From: Ariolimax columbianus
Lineage: Eukaryota > Mollusca > Gastropoda > Stylommatophora > Arionidae
Length of the DNA: 64,000 nucleotides
Direction: 5' to 3'
Assembly: GCA_036924085.1 (NCBI GenBank)
Contig: JAVGWX010000005.1
Location: 95,109,764 to 95,173,763 of the forward strand
Made by a program: the position numbers and the translations under genes. The notes beneath the pieces were generated by a model. It saw only the letters and a list, made by a program, of their open reading frames with translations, was not told the origin of the DNA and searched no databases. Of the stretch, positions 1 to 10,030 are shown one piece after another; the stretch's first letter is position 1, and each line of letters begins with the position of its first letter.

Positions 1-254
1 ACGTGCGATTGGTGAGCACTCAAGCAAACACCAGAGCATATCCTGCAGCACTGTCCGGGGGATCGCTCAAGCAAACACAATAACATATCCTTCAGGACTA
101 TCCAACTTACACAGACCAAAGAGAGGCAGTCTGGCCCGGGGGAGCGACATTGCTCGAAAAGCTGTGGGGGACCGGCGAAGTCAGACACCTGACACGCAGT
201 TTCTTTCGTGAACCTCATCGGACTAGAAGCATAACCTCAGTTGATCCAAGATGA
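1..254 (+). mobile_element. 3' end of an RNase H-type LINE (C-terminal tail)
   Basis: From position 84 one frame reads HILQDYPTYTDQREAVW, then GATLLEKLWGTGEVRHL, to a stop at 252-254. This is the C-terminal tail that follows RNase H in I-group LINEs (an HILQ..CP zinc-knuckle end, then a WP.G..L..KLWG block). Just before it, positions 19-56 hold a diverged second copy of 66-103, so the tail carries a 47-bp-offset duplication and a frame break. GAAGAAGAA follows the stop and resembles the GAA tails of the other I-type copies in this window. The 5' part lies outside the window. The copy is dead. Confidence 0.75.
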
Positions 255-287
255 AGAAGAACTAATTAACGCATTGTTCTTAGTTCT

Positions 288-659
288 TAGTCGACCTGTA
301 CTTCTACAGGGGCAGATGGCCCTGTGAGGTCCCAGCTCTGGACTGAGCTGGATGTAGCCGGGAGTAGAGTTTCCTACTTAGCTGGCTAGGCTCGAGAAGC
401 TTAGTACTCCGCTGTGTTGGGACAAGCGCTTACGGAAGGTGGTTAACCAGTGTGTGAGTCCATCTTAATAGGCTCAAACACTAGAGCAAAGTATACCCGC
501 AGCCTGTTAGGCACCACCTATGCTGCTCTAAATAAACCACCTAACCATGGCCGGTGTTATGTCATGTCACAGTTAGTCGCCTTTTACGACATGCTCTCTG
601 TGAGGCAGTAGTGCTATTCTTGTCCTTGTCATACACAAAGATCCCGGTAGACCACGCGG
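288..659 (+). mobile_element. INS dispersed element, copy 1 (unclassified, about 372 bp)
   Basis: The same sequence recurs at 35189-35563, with a fragment at 49092-49195. It begins TAGTCGACCTGTACTTC, which contains a perfect 6-bp hairpin (CCTGTA, loop CTTC, TACAGG at 295-310), and ends near CCACGCGG. There is no long frame, no A- or GAA-tail, no terminal inverted repeat and no clear tRNA head. This copy has no obvious TSD; copy 2 does. It is probably a non-autonomous element; the class is unknown. Confidence 0.65.
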
Positions 660-754
660 GACATAAAATGTGCATTTAAATAATGTGGAGAGAATCCTCT
701 CATAATCTCCAAATAGTTTATGAACACTAGATTCTCAGCAAGTATTATTTTGTA

Positions 755-905
755 GGAGTCGAGATAGCCTTGTAGTTAGTGGACTCACTTCCCATTCGAG
801 CGATTAGAGCTTGATTCCCAGCTTGGGCTGAACTTTTTTTGACCGCAACACGGCTCCTAGAGTTGACCCAGCCTAAAAACTAAAAAAATTGGGTACCAGA
901 ACAAT
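755..905 (+). mobile_element. tRNA-derived SINE head and body
   Basis: A-box-like TAGCCTTGTAGTTAGTGG is followed about 30 nt later by B-box-like GAGCTTGATTCCC, the spacing of an internal RNA polymerase III promoter. A non-tRNA body follows (GACCCAGCCTAAAAAC, then TTGGGTACC). It does not fold as a functional tRNA, so a SINE is the better call. C-, T- and A-rich low-complexity DNA follows at about 990-1060. Confidence 0.5.
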
Positions 906-1364
906 GTAAAGGGTACAGGCAGCCGTTGTGAAAAATATGGGCCTAAACCATATTCCCGATATGTTACATTGGCGTGTAATCTGTAACTTTTCTCTCCCTC
1001 CCCCCCCCCCCTCTCCCCCCCCCCCCCAAAAAAAAAATAATTAAAAATTAAAAATAAATTGAAAATGAAATGTACATATAAAATGGCGAAAAACCTCTTG
1101 ATAATCTAAAAATAGTAAATGAACACTGGATACTAAGCATGTATTATTTATAAAAGAAAACACTATGCACAGCAAATGAATGATTAGCACCAATATAATG
1201 AAGATGCTACATTTTCATGCGGCTTATACACGTACAGTCAAAACACAACATTAAAGGAAGATGACTTAGATAAATAACTGAAACGGTCTATAAACTCAAG
1301 CACACAAAAAGATCATTTGTAAAGAAATCAGGGGTGGGTGCGAGGGGGGGGGGGCATGTGGGGG

Positions 1365-1600
1365 AGGGGGAAGGTGACCCAGTGGTCTCCAGGTAAGGTG
1401 TTCGCCTCGGGTGCTGAAGGTCGCGGGTTAAAATCACAGTCGAGACCTTTAATTTTTTAACGTGGATCATCCGCTAAATATTTCCCCTGATCTCTGAGTA
1501 GTGAGATCGGATACCCGTGTTCAGTGGTGCGCACGTTAATAATCCTTTGGCAATTGGGAATCAACTAGAGTAGGCATTGTTTATCATTATAAAATGCGTG
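1365..1600 (+). mobile_element. second tRNA-derived SINE
   Basis: A-box-like TGACCCAGTGG and B-box-like GGGTTAAAATCAC lie about 40 nt apart. The body contains TGAGATCGGATACCCGTG-like sequence and ends in an AT-rich stretch after about 1600. Its head differs from the SINE at 755 and from the SINE-A family. A G-rich run lies just upstream (about 1345-1375). Confidence 0.5.
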
Positions 1601-2049
1601 CTAAAGATCAATAAACAAGTAAAATAAATAACATGAACAAATAAACTAAACATTACATTTAAATATTTCGATTCTTGCGAAATTGGAAAATCAATGTATA
1701 GAATAATTATGATGACATGTCTGGAATTTAGTTGCCAGTCTTATTTCAGAGCACAAGTTAATGCATGTCAATTAGTATCTTTTTTGAAAAGATGTTGATT
1801 CTACAGGGTGCGATAATGACGATCTGAAGGGAAAGGAGAGACTTGCAGTGGATGTAGAGATTGATTCTTGAATAAGAAATGAAATGTAAGGTTGTCACAC
1901 GAAGGTCTGTCTCGTCACTCGAAGCAGTTCACCGTTATAAGCTGTTGGGTGTTCTAGCTTTGAATTCACTTCAGAATATCTTTCGAAATTGAGATCGATG
2001 TGTTTCTAATGTGCATGTATTTTTTTCTGTAACGGAAATCACTTCATCT

Positions 2050-2765
2050 ATGTCTTAGAGTCAGTCATATTTCTTTAGTACTGAGCTTAGAGTGGGTCAC
2101 ACTTTTTTTATAGTACTCCCCTTATAGTCAGCCTCATTTCTTTAGTACTCAACTTAGAGTCAGTCTCAGTAGTACCCAGCTTTGAGTCAGCCACATTTAT
2201 ATAGTGCTCGTTAGCCTTGAGTGAGCCACATGTTTTTTAGTGCTCGTTAGTCTAGAGTCAGCCACGTGTTTCTTAGTACTCGTTAGTCTAGAGTCAGCCA
2301 CATGTTTTTTAGTACTCGTTAGTCTAGAGTCAGCCACATGTTTTTTAGTACTCGTTAGTCTAGAGTCAGCCACATGTTTTTTAGTACTCGTTAGTATAGA
2401 GTCAGCGACATGTTTTTTTAGTACTCGTTAGTCTAGAGTCAGCCACAAGTTTTTTAGTACTCGTTAGTCTAGAGTCAGCCACATGTTTTTTAGTACTCGT
2501 TAGTCTAGAGTCAGCCCAATTTATTGAGTACTGGTCAGTCTAGAGTCAGCCACATTTATTTAGTACTCCTCAATTTAGAGTCAGCTACATTTATTGAGTT
2601 CTCATTAGTCTAGATTCAGCCACATTTATTGAGTACTCGTTAGTCTAAAGTCAGCCACATTTATTGAGTACTCATCAATCTAGTCGTCCACATTTATTGA
2701 GTTCTCGTTAGTCTAGATTCAGTCACATTTATTGAGTTCTCGCCAGTCTAGAGTCAGCAACATCT
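2050..2765 (+). repeat. 36-bp minisatellite (TTAGTCTAGAGTCAGCCACA core)
   Basis: About 18 units are recognisable. The central ones (about 2240-2520) are nearly identical, with the core GTTAGTCTAGAGTCAGCC; the outer ones are diverged. Because 36 is a multiple of 3, the array makes a spurious 63-codon frame of repeated 12-residue blocks. Confidence 0.9.
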
Positions 2766-2854
2766 TCAGGATTTAATTCCTCTTCAAGAAGCAATCTTTT
2801 TTGTTGATCAATCAGAACAAGATGTTCGCATCTTATCGGCTCAGCGAGTAAGCA

Positions 2855-3606
2855 AAGCAATTCTCTAGTCTTCAGTCTAGACTTACATCGAGCAATTCTC
2901 TAGTCTTGAGTCTAGACTTACATCGAGCAATTCTCTAGTCTTCAGTCAGACTTACATCGAGCAATTCTCTAGTTGAGTCTAGACTTACATCGAGCAATTC
3001 TCTAGTCTTGAGTCTAGACTTACATCGAGCAATTCTCTAGTCTTGAGTCTAGACTTACATCGAGCAATTCTCTAGTCTTCAGTCAGACTTACATCGAGCA
3101 ATTCTCTAGTCTTCAGTCTAGACACATGGAGCAATTCTCTAGTCTTGAGTCTAGACTTACATCGAGCAATTCTCTAGTCTTCAGTCAGACTTACATCGAG
3201 CAATTCTCTAGTTGAGTCTAGACTTACATCGAGCAATTCTCTAGTCTTGAGTCTAGACTTACATCGAGCAATTCTCTAGTCTTCAGTCAGACTTACATCG
3301 AGCAATTCTCTAGTTGAGTCTAGACTTACATCGAGCAATTCTCTAGTCTTCAGTCAGACTTACATCGAGCAATTCTCTAGTCTTCAGTCAGACTTACATC
3401 GAGCAATTCTCTAGTTGAGTCTAGACTTACATCGAGCAATTCTCTAGTCTTGAGTCTAGACTTACATCGAGCAATTCTCTAGTCTTCAGTCAGACTTACA
3501 TCGAGCAATTCTCTAGTTGAGTCTAGACTTACATCGAGCAATTCTCTAGTTGAGTCTAGACTTACATCGAGCAATTCTCTAGTCTTGAGTCTAGACTTAC
3601 ATCGAG
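2855..3606 (+). repeat. 33-35-bp minisatellite with higher-order order
   Basis: About 22 units begin GAGCAATTCTCTAGT and end CTTACATC. Three variants alternate: A, 35 bp (TCTTGAGTCTAGAC); B, 34 bp (TCTTCAGTCAGAC); C, 33 bp (TTGAGTCTAGAC). The order A-B-C recurs several times, giving a super-unit of about 102 bp. One unit near 3100-3130 is truncated. Confidence 0.9.
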
Positions 3607-3944
3607 GACGTATGTTTAACACTTGGGTAAAAGTAATTCACGTTGTCTGTCAAGAAACGTGGTAGAAACACGGGGGAATCCCTACAAATGACGCACTAAT
3701 GCCGGCGGATGGGTCAACCTTAACTGTAAGCGTTTCACTAATCTGTCTGTCTTCCTAGCTCAGATTTTGCAAGTAACAGAATACGCGCGGTGTCTGAGAG
3801 TACATCTCGCTGTACGTTAGCGCGTTTAGACATTTTTGTTGTTATCTCAACATGCGGACATATGTCAGTCTGACCTTCTGTTTTTATCTGTCCTGTCGGT
3901 TGCTTTCTTTGAACAATCAACATATAACAACTCAGATGTATCTG

Positions 3945-4240
3945 TAGGACATAAGGCCTAAAACTCGTCTGTCGTCTAACAATCTTTAGCATTCAGGTAA
4001 CTAATATTTACCATTTGACATGATGCATACAACTAGTTTGTTCTCTAACTATCGGTAACATCCATTTAACTAATATTATGTTTTTACAGTATGTCTAAAA
4101 CCGGTCTCTCCTCTAACAATCTTTAAGAGGTAAATAATATTTATCTGTTTTTACAATATGTCTAAAACTGGTCTGTCCTCTAATTAACTTTAACACTCAG
4201 CTAACTAGTATTTAACTGACTGATCTAACACCGGCCTGTC
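3945..4240 (+). repeat. degenerate ~77-bp tandem repeat, about 4 units
   Basis: ATGTCTAAAACYGGTCTGTC followed by TCTAACAATCTTTA and AACTAATATTTA recurs three to four times with substitutions and small indels. I saw no coding or TE signal. It grades into TCTGTCTTAGTCTAG-rich DNA at about 4260-4570. Confidence 0.6.
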
Positions 4241-4784
4241 TTCTGTTTTTATTGTTGCTAACAGACGATTGTTTGGAGTCACGTAACGAATATATCTGTG
4301 TGTAAATTATGTATTAATTTTGTCTGTCTGTGTCTAATATGTCTGTTATCTGTCTTAGTCATATCTTTCTCAGTTTATGTCTGTGTACGTGTAGTCTCTT
4401 TTAGCCTAGCTCTTGTTAGTTGTGCCTACAATAATATAGCTTGTTTAATCTAATCTGTTTTAGTCTAGTCTAACTGAATCTATCATGTCTTAGTCTAATT
4501 TCATGAATCTAGTCGGTCTCCAATTGTTCTTAATCGTGTCTGCACTTATTTTCGTCTAGAGACCATATCTTTGAATGCAAGTAACTAACAATTATATATT
4601 TTTCAGACAATTTGTATTTGAGTTCTACCATGTTCACCGGTGCCGTCCCTTTCTCTCCCTTATTTGCATCACATATGGTGTGACATATTTGACATCTGGA
4701 CTTCATAGAATCAACTTTCGGTCAGGCACATTCGTTTTCGGCACGTATTTATGTCAGGTCTAGATTGTGAGCCTAACTTAACGC

Positions 4785-5060
4785 CAAGGTCATATGCAAT
4801 TCGCTTAACAAGATCGCATTTCCACCAGGGCCAGGTGCAACCTGCTGATCTAGACATCCCCACCCCCAGTTCACGCCTGGGTCAGGTGCAACCTGCTAAC
4901 CTAAACATCCTTTCCCCCCCCCCCCCAACCTCACGTCCAGGTCAGGTGCAACCTGCTGATCTACACATCCCCACCACCCATCTCACGCCTGGGTCAGGTG
5001 CAACCTGCTAACCTAAACATCCTCCCAATCCCTTCAAGGTCAGGTACAACCTACTCTCCA
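4785..5060 (+). repeat. GGTCAGGTGCAACCTGCT array (~60 bp period)
   Basis: Four to five units read GGTCAGGTGCAACCTGCTRA, then a C-rich spacer. The core resembles the GGTCAGGTGCAACATACTGA core of the arrays at 56600-57345 and 60065-61180. The leader around 4785-4840 is repeated, diverged, at about 5358-5415 (CGCTTAACAAGATCGCATTT in both). Confidence 0.7.
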
Positions 5061-5423
5061 AGCCCCATAAATTACGACCGCGCTGCGTACATTAAATGTT
5101 CCATTAGCCTGACCAGCCAGGTGGGAATCGATAGTAAGATCCCGGTAATGGATTACCTCCTGAGAAGCCTTTCACTGACCTACAGCGATGATAACCTACG
5201 TCCTCCTTATTATGTACATCAAAGAATGTAGAAAAGAGCAACTGCATACCTGTGCCCAGAATGACTCTCTCAAGGGTCAGGAATTCAGGAAAAGATGATT
5301 TGAAAACGTTCAATCAACATCCAGGCCAACTGTCTCAAGTACTTTTCGAACCGATCGTCAAGGTCATTGACAATACGCTTAACAAGATCGCATTTCCGGC
5401 AGGATTAGGTGCAAAACGGTTAG

Positions 5424-5592
5424 CCGCCTGACGAGAGCATCGTACAAAGCACAAACTCCGTAGCCCCAGCAATGAACCCAGGGATATCCAGAAAAATTGC
5501 CATCATGAGCCGACATGAGCTGGGATTCGAACCCCATCTGCCTTAACACGAGGTAAACGGTTTGACCACTTCGCCAGAGAGACCTCCCGATC
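5424..5592 (-). mobile_element. tRNA-derived SINE, minus strand
   Basis: On the minus strand, a textbook A box (TGGCGAAGTGG) and a perfect B box (GGGTTCGAATCCC) lie in a tRNA-like head. The likely anticodon arm does not pair well and non-tRNA sequence continues downstream, so it is a SINE head and not a tRNA gene. The 3' boundary is uncertain. Confidence 0.55.
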
Positions 5593-6310
5593 TAGGACAG
5601 TAGTTGGCGAACTATGGTCCAGGAATATGTCATCTAGAACAGAAAGGGGCAAGCTATAGCCCTAGGGTATGTCATCTAGGACAGCAGTGGTCATCCCCTA
5701 TCGTTCGGTGGGATTTCATCTATTACAAGGAACGCATGGTCGAATTATTTCAATTCGTGCCTGCTGACAAGACGGGCAGTGAATCGAATCCCCGGTATGG
5801 CATATGTTGTTTTTCTGTTAAGGATGAAATAAACAAAACATGGTCAGCACACAACGTGACGACAGCAGTGACGGAGCAGCCTGTAGTCCTCTGTCTAAAT
5901 ACCCCTCGACAATCCTAGCAATGGGAATAAAGTCGTACTACACACAGCACAATATAAATGGTTTGACAACCTGGTTCTCTGTGATATTTCAAATTAGATA
6001 CGCCTGGGCAACCTACGGCTGTGTGATATATACTTCATATACTAGAACACGGATAGATAGCCTATGGCCTCTGTATTCATTCTAGGACAGAGGTTGGCAA
6101 CATATGGCCCATGGGGAAACCATGGCATAGTATCGAACCCAAAATCTGAAGACATCAAACATTTGATCTCCTTCCGACCCGTTGAAGTAATAAAACGTAA
6201 TTCAAGTGTCGACTGTAGTTCTCGTGAATCGATTTACCTGTATACAAATAAATATACAGTATCAGTAATACGATTCCGTACACAGATGTGTTATTGTTAT
6301 AACTAAAGTT
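5593..6310. other. unassigned stretch with weak hAT-like words
   Basis: Several short frames overlap here but none resembles a known protein. Words such as TTGGCGAACTATGGTCC (5603) and GTTGGCAACATATGGCCC (6092) recall the ends of hAT elements. They sit in the same orientation and I found no inverted partner or 8-bp duplication, so this is not called as an element. Confidence 0.25.
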
Positions 6311-6539
6311 TGTTTACAAATAAGCGCAAATTTAGAACATATAGACATATTTATTGCTTGTGTAGAAGGTAGTTACCATCATATGTCTATTAACGACGGA
6401 GAAACAGAATGCTTTCAGTGTGGCAGTGGTTTTAGTTGTGTTATTATTCTGTGGTGTTGCTAAGGCAATTCAATGATCGGTGTAACATGCTTAACAAAAC
6501 TCCATCTCACGTCGACATCTGATTTAGTCGTTTGTGTAA

Positions 6540-7395
6540 GTCTAGATTGTCTTAGTCTAGCCTGTCTTTCTCTATTCTGTCTTAGTTTAGTCCATCTAAG
6601 CCTTGTCTGTCTTAGTCTAGTCTGTCTTAATCTAGTCTGATTACTCTCGGCTGTATTAGTCTAGTTTGGCTTAGTCTAGTCTATTTTAGTTTAGTGTGTA
6701 TTTGATTAATCTATTTTAGTCTAGTATGTCTTAGTCTACTTTATTTTAATCTTTTCTGCGTGTCTATACTTAGTCTATTATGTTTTAGTCCAGTCTGTAT
6801 TAATCTAGTCTTAGTCTAGTCTGTATTATTCTAGACTTAGTCTAGTATGTCTTAGACTTTATTGCCGTAGTCTAGTCTGTCTGAATCTAGTCTATGTTAA
6901 TCTAGTCTGTCTCAGTGTAGTTTATCTTAATCTAATCTGATTTAGGAGATTTTTAGTCTAGTATGTATTAGTCTCTTAGTCTAGTCTGTCTCTGTCTAGT
7001 GTCTTAATTTAGTCTGTTTTAATCTAGCCTGTCTTAGTATAGTCTTAATCTAGTATGTCTTAGTCTATTTCTTAATTTAGTATGTCTTAGTTTAGTCTGT
7101 CTAGTCTATCTTAGTCCAGTTTGTCTTAGTCTAGTCTATCTTAGTCTAGTCTAACTTTGTGTAGTCTATCTTATTCTAGTCTGTACTAGTCGAGTCTTTA
7201 TCTAAGTCTATTCTATCTTAATCTAGTCTGTATTAGTCTAGTCTGTCTTATTCTAATATGTCTTAGTCTAGTATATTTTAGTCTAGTCTTAGTTTTTATT
7301 CTATCTTAGTCTGCTCTATCTTATTCTAGTATATTCGTTTAATCTATCTTAGACTATTCTGTCTTAGTCTAGTCTGTCTTGGTCTAGTTTTTGTT
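6540..7395 (+). repeat. degenerate TTAGTCTAGTCTGTC tract (~15 bp)
   Basis: About 850 bp of imperfect CTTAGTCTAGTCTGT words with frequent indels and no clean period. The shared TAGTCTAG word links it to the arrays at 2050, 2855 and about 4260-4570. Confidence 0.75.
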
Positions 7396-8104
7396 GTTGC
7401 TAATACCACTTTTCAACACCTTAACTGCAAACTCAGCAAACTAAACGAATAACAATATAATTTGCGTTCAACATGAATAAAGAAGCAAGAAACACAATTT
7501 CTACTGTGACATCAAGTCTGTCTTAACCTAGTATGTCTGAGACTAGTCTGTCTTAGTCTCCTCCAGTTGTTATGTCCTGTTAACGCTACTGCTAGACTTA
7601 TTAGACACGAGAACACCAGACAACTTTAACACCACCGTCTTGCAAACTACGTGCGTTTATTGGACTGGCAGCACTTTGCTATCAAGCTGGAAAGTCTAAG
7701 TTGGAGATTTCAATAATTGAAAGATCTCTTCTATGAGCTTATGCAGTGAATTAATCTCCTCTGAGATTTTCCAGACCACCAAGCTGTGTTTACATTTCTA
7801 CTGATATTTCTTCCTTCTTCTATTTGGCTTTACTTACAAAACACAAATTGTTTGTTTATCGTGTCTCTAGGTAACTTGTGGCGATGACCAAACGTGAAGG
7901 TTATATCGACATCTTGATCAATATAGGGGATTTATAAAAGTCGGCTTGACTCAATCTGTCTGTCTGCCCATGTAACATAAGTCTGCAGAATTGAAAAACC
8001 ATAAATACAAATTACAATACAAGCGGATTTACAAACACAAAGAAAATATTTTGAAATACTGAAATACTAGTATTCATTTGTTTTTTGTTTTTGTCTGCGA
8101 TCAT
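7396..8104. other. no recognised gene
   Basis: AT-rich single-copy-looking sequence. It holds a TATAAAAG word at about 7932 and AATAAA words, which made me consider a solo LTR. There is no second LTR, no primer-binding site and no flanking duplication. The right end borders the 3' end of the minus-strand LINE at 8105-9560. Confidence 0.3.
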
Positions 8105-9560
8105 TGCTCCTTTAGACAGGGATTATGGATTCCTCAATAAAGTCTGCAGTCCTTATCAGGGCCTCAGTATTACCGTACAGGGTCGCCCCTGGGGCAGTGG
8201 ATGGAAACACTTATGAAGAAAAAAACGTGCTGCTATCATGTTTGCCAGGTCACAGTAACATAGTCTAGTGGCAACAGGTCACAGTAACGTAGGTTAGTGG
8301 CACCAGGCCACAGTAACGTAGGTTAGTGGCACCAAGTCACAGTAACAAAGTCTAGTGGCACCAGGCCACAGTAACGTAGGCTAGTGGCACCAGGCCACCG
8401 TAACATAGGCTAGGGGCACCAGGCCACAGTAACATAGGCTAGTGGCACCAGGCCACAGTAACATAGGATAGTGGCACCAGGCCACAGTAACATAGGATAG
8501 TGGCACCAGGCCACAGAAACATAGGCTAGTGGCACCAGGCAACAGTAACATAGGCTAGTGGCACCAGGCCACAGTAACATAGGCTAGTGGCACCAGGCCA
8601 CAGAAACAAAGGCTAGTGGCACCAGACAACAGTAACATAGGCTAGTGGCACCAGGCCACAGTAACATAGGCTAGTAGCACCAGGCCACAGTAACATAGGC
8701 TAGTGGCACCAGGCTACAATAACATAGGCTAGTGGCACCAGGCCACAGTAACATAGGCTAGTGGCACCAGGCCACAGAAACATAGGCTAGTGGCACCAGG
8801 CCACAGAAACATAGGCTAGTGGCACCAGGCCACAGTAACATAGGCTAGTAGCACCAGTCCACAGTAATATAGGCTAGTGGCACCAGGCCACAGTAACATA
8901 GGCTAGTGGCACCAGGCCACAGAAACATAGGCTAGTGGCACAAGGCCACAGAAACATAGGCTAGTGGCACCAGGCAACAGTAACATAGGCTCGTGGCACC
9001 AGGCCACAGTAACATAGGCTAGTGGCACCAGGCTACAGTAACATAGGCTAGTAGCACCAGTCCACAGTAACATAGGCTAGTGGAACCTTGGATTAGGTCG
9101 TATCTCATTTTAGTTTGGCCAGCTCAGAGTTGATGTGTGATAACCTATTCTTTTCTTGACAGCTGATAGTAGTATTCGTCAGCTGATTGATGGCTGGGTT
9201 GTCCCTCTGCCGCTTGACCTTATTTGCATGTTATTATGGTATTTATTTCTTCTTAGTTGATCAGAAATTCTACCTATATCAGTTTCGCTACCTCTTTGGC
9301 TAGACTGTCGGCCTCCTAATGTTCCTTGATATTACACTGTGATGATATCCACTGAATCTATTCTTTCTGGAACAAGTGAGACATTTTCGTCAAAGCTGCC
9401 ATTCCTCAATTCATTTAGTTCATTGTTCATGTGGAATTTGAGTGCTATTAGGGTGGACTCTGCATCAGTTAGTATCATGTATACGGTACTTGCTGATGTG
9501 GTCTTAATAGCTTTTATTTCAGTAATAAACTAGGACGATCAACTGAAAAATAGTGACATC
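8105..9560 (-). mobile_element. RNase H-type LINE tail, split by a minisatellite
   Basis: Read on the minus strand from about 9530, the RNase H domain survives in pieces: ILTDAESTLIALK (third-acid block), NELNELRN, then SSQCNIKEH and EADSLAKEVAKL (fourth-acid block). Next come YYQLSRKE and AGQTKMRYDL, the usual post-RNase H tail. A zinc-knuckle word, SLCYCGL, then enters the 29-bp array at 8235-9085. After the array the tail resumes with a second CYC, FFLHKC and GATLYGNTEALIRTADFIEE, ending about 8105. Stops and frameshifts are frequent. This is an I-group copy, distinct from the family at 27421. Confidence 0.7.
8235..9085 (+). repeat. 29-bp minisatellite inside the LINE tail
   Basis: About 29 units of GGCCACAGTAACATAGGCTA plus GTGGCACCA, mostly more than 90% alike. 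Read on the minus strand, a unit encodes a CYCGL-like stretch, matching the CxCG zinc knuckle expected at exactly this point in the host LINE. The LINE continues on both sides, so the array grew from the element's own coding sequence. Confidence 0.85.
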
Positions 9561-10030
9561 AATCTGTGCCGAGAAATAACGTTTCCGTCTTCCGGTGTGG
9601 GTCTATGATTAAAGGTTGTTGATTGGTTAGCATATATACCATCTATCCTATGAAATCATTCATAATCGGTTCCCTCGTGCAAACATGCACAGACACAGAT
9701 GGATATGCAGGCACGCGGACAGACCAACAAAACAGATGCGGACGGACAAAGAAGTCGATGAGTAACATTAGGATGAAGTGGAACATATTGACCAAGACCT
9801 CGACATCACATCCTTCTTGGTAGGGCTTCTGGAAACATTCTACGCAATAGTAATCTGGCCAAAAATTATGGGATTATAACTGTATTAGCAATAGTGGTAT
9901 GTTTACTAAGGATCCTAGCATTGCAATTCGGCGAGAAGGACCCCAGACCACTTCTCCAGTACCTTTGGTATGAAAGAAGAGCCCCTGTAATCAGTTACTA
10001 AAGATATGTCGTCAAAAGATAACTCAGAAT
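9561..10030. other. no recognised gene
   Basis: Upstream of the LINE tail on its own strand, but no further RNase H or reverse transcriptase blocks are readable. Short frames here lack recognisable motifs. CA-rich repeats begin at about 10030. Confidence 0.3.

Noticed and set aside
2855..3606. CRISPR-like repeat array
   Set aside because: Units are contiguous with no unique spacers, and the context is eukaryotic TE DNA; the same applies to the other arrays.
5500..5590. Possible true tRNA gene on the minus strand
   Set aside because: A and B boxes are good but the arms do not pair and SINE body follows.
5593..6150. hAT element ends
   Set aside because: The similar words are direct, not inverted, and no 8-bp duplication or transposase is visible.
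7560..8104. Solo LTR suggested by TATAAAAG and AATAAA words
   Set aside because: No second copy, no TG...CA ends with a duplication, and no primer-binding site were found.
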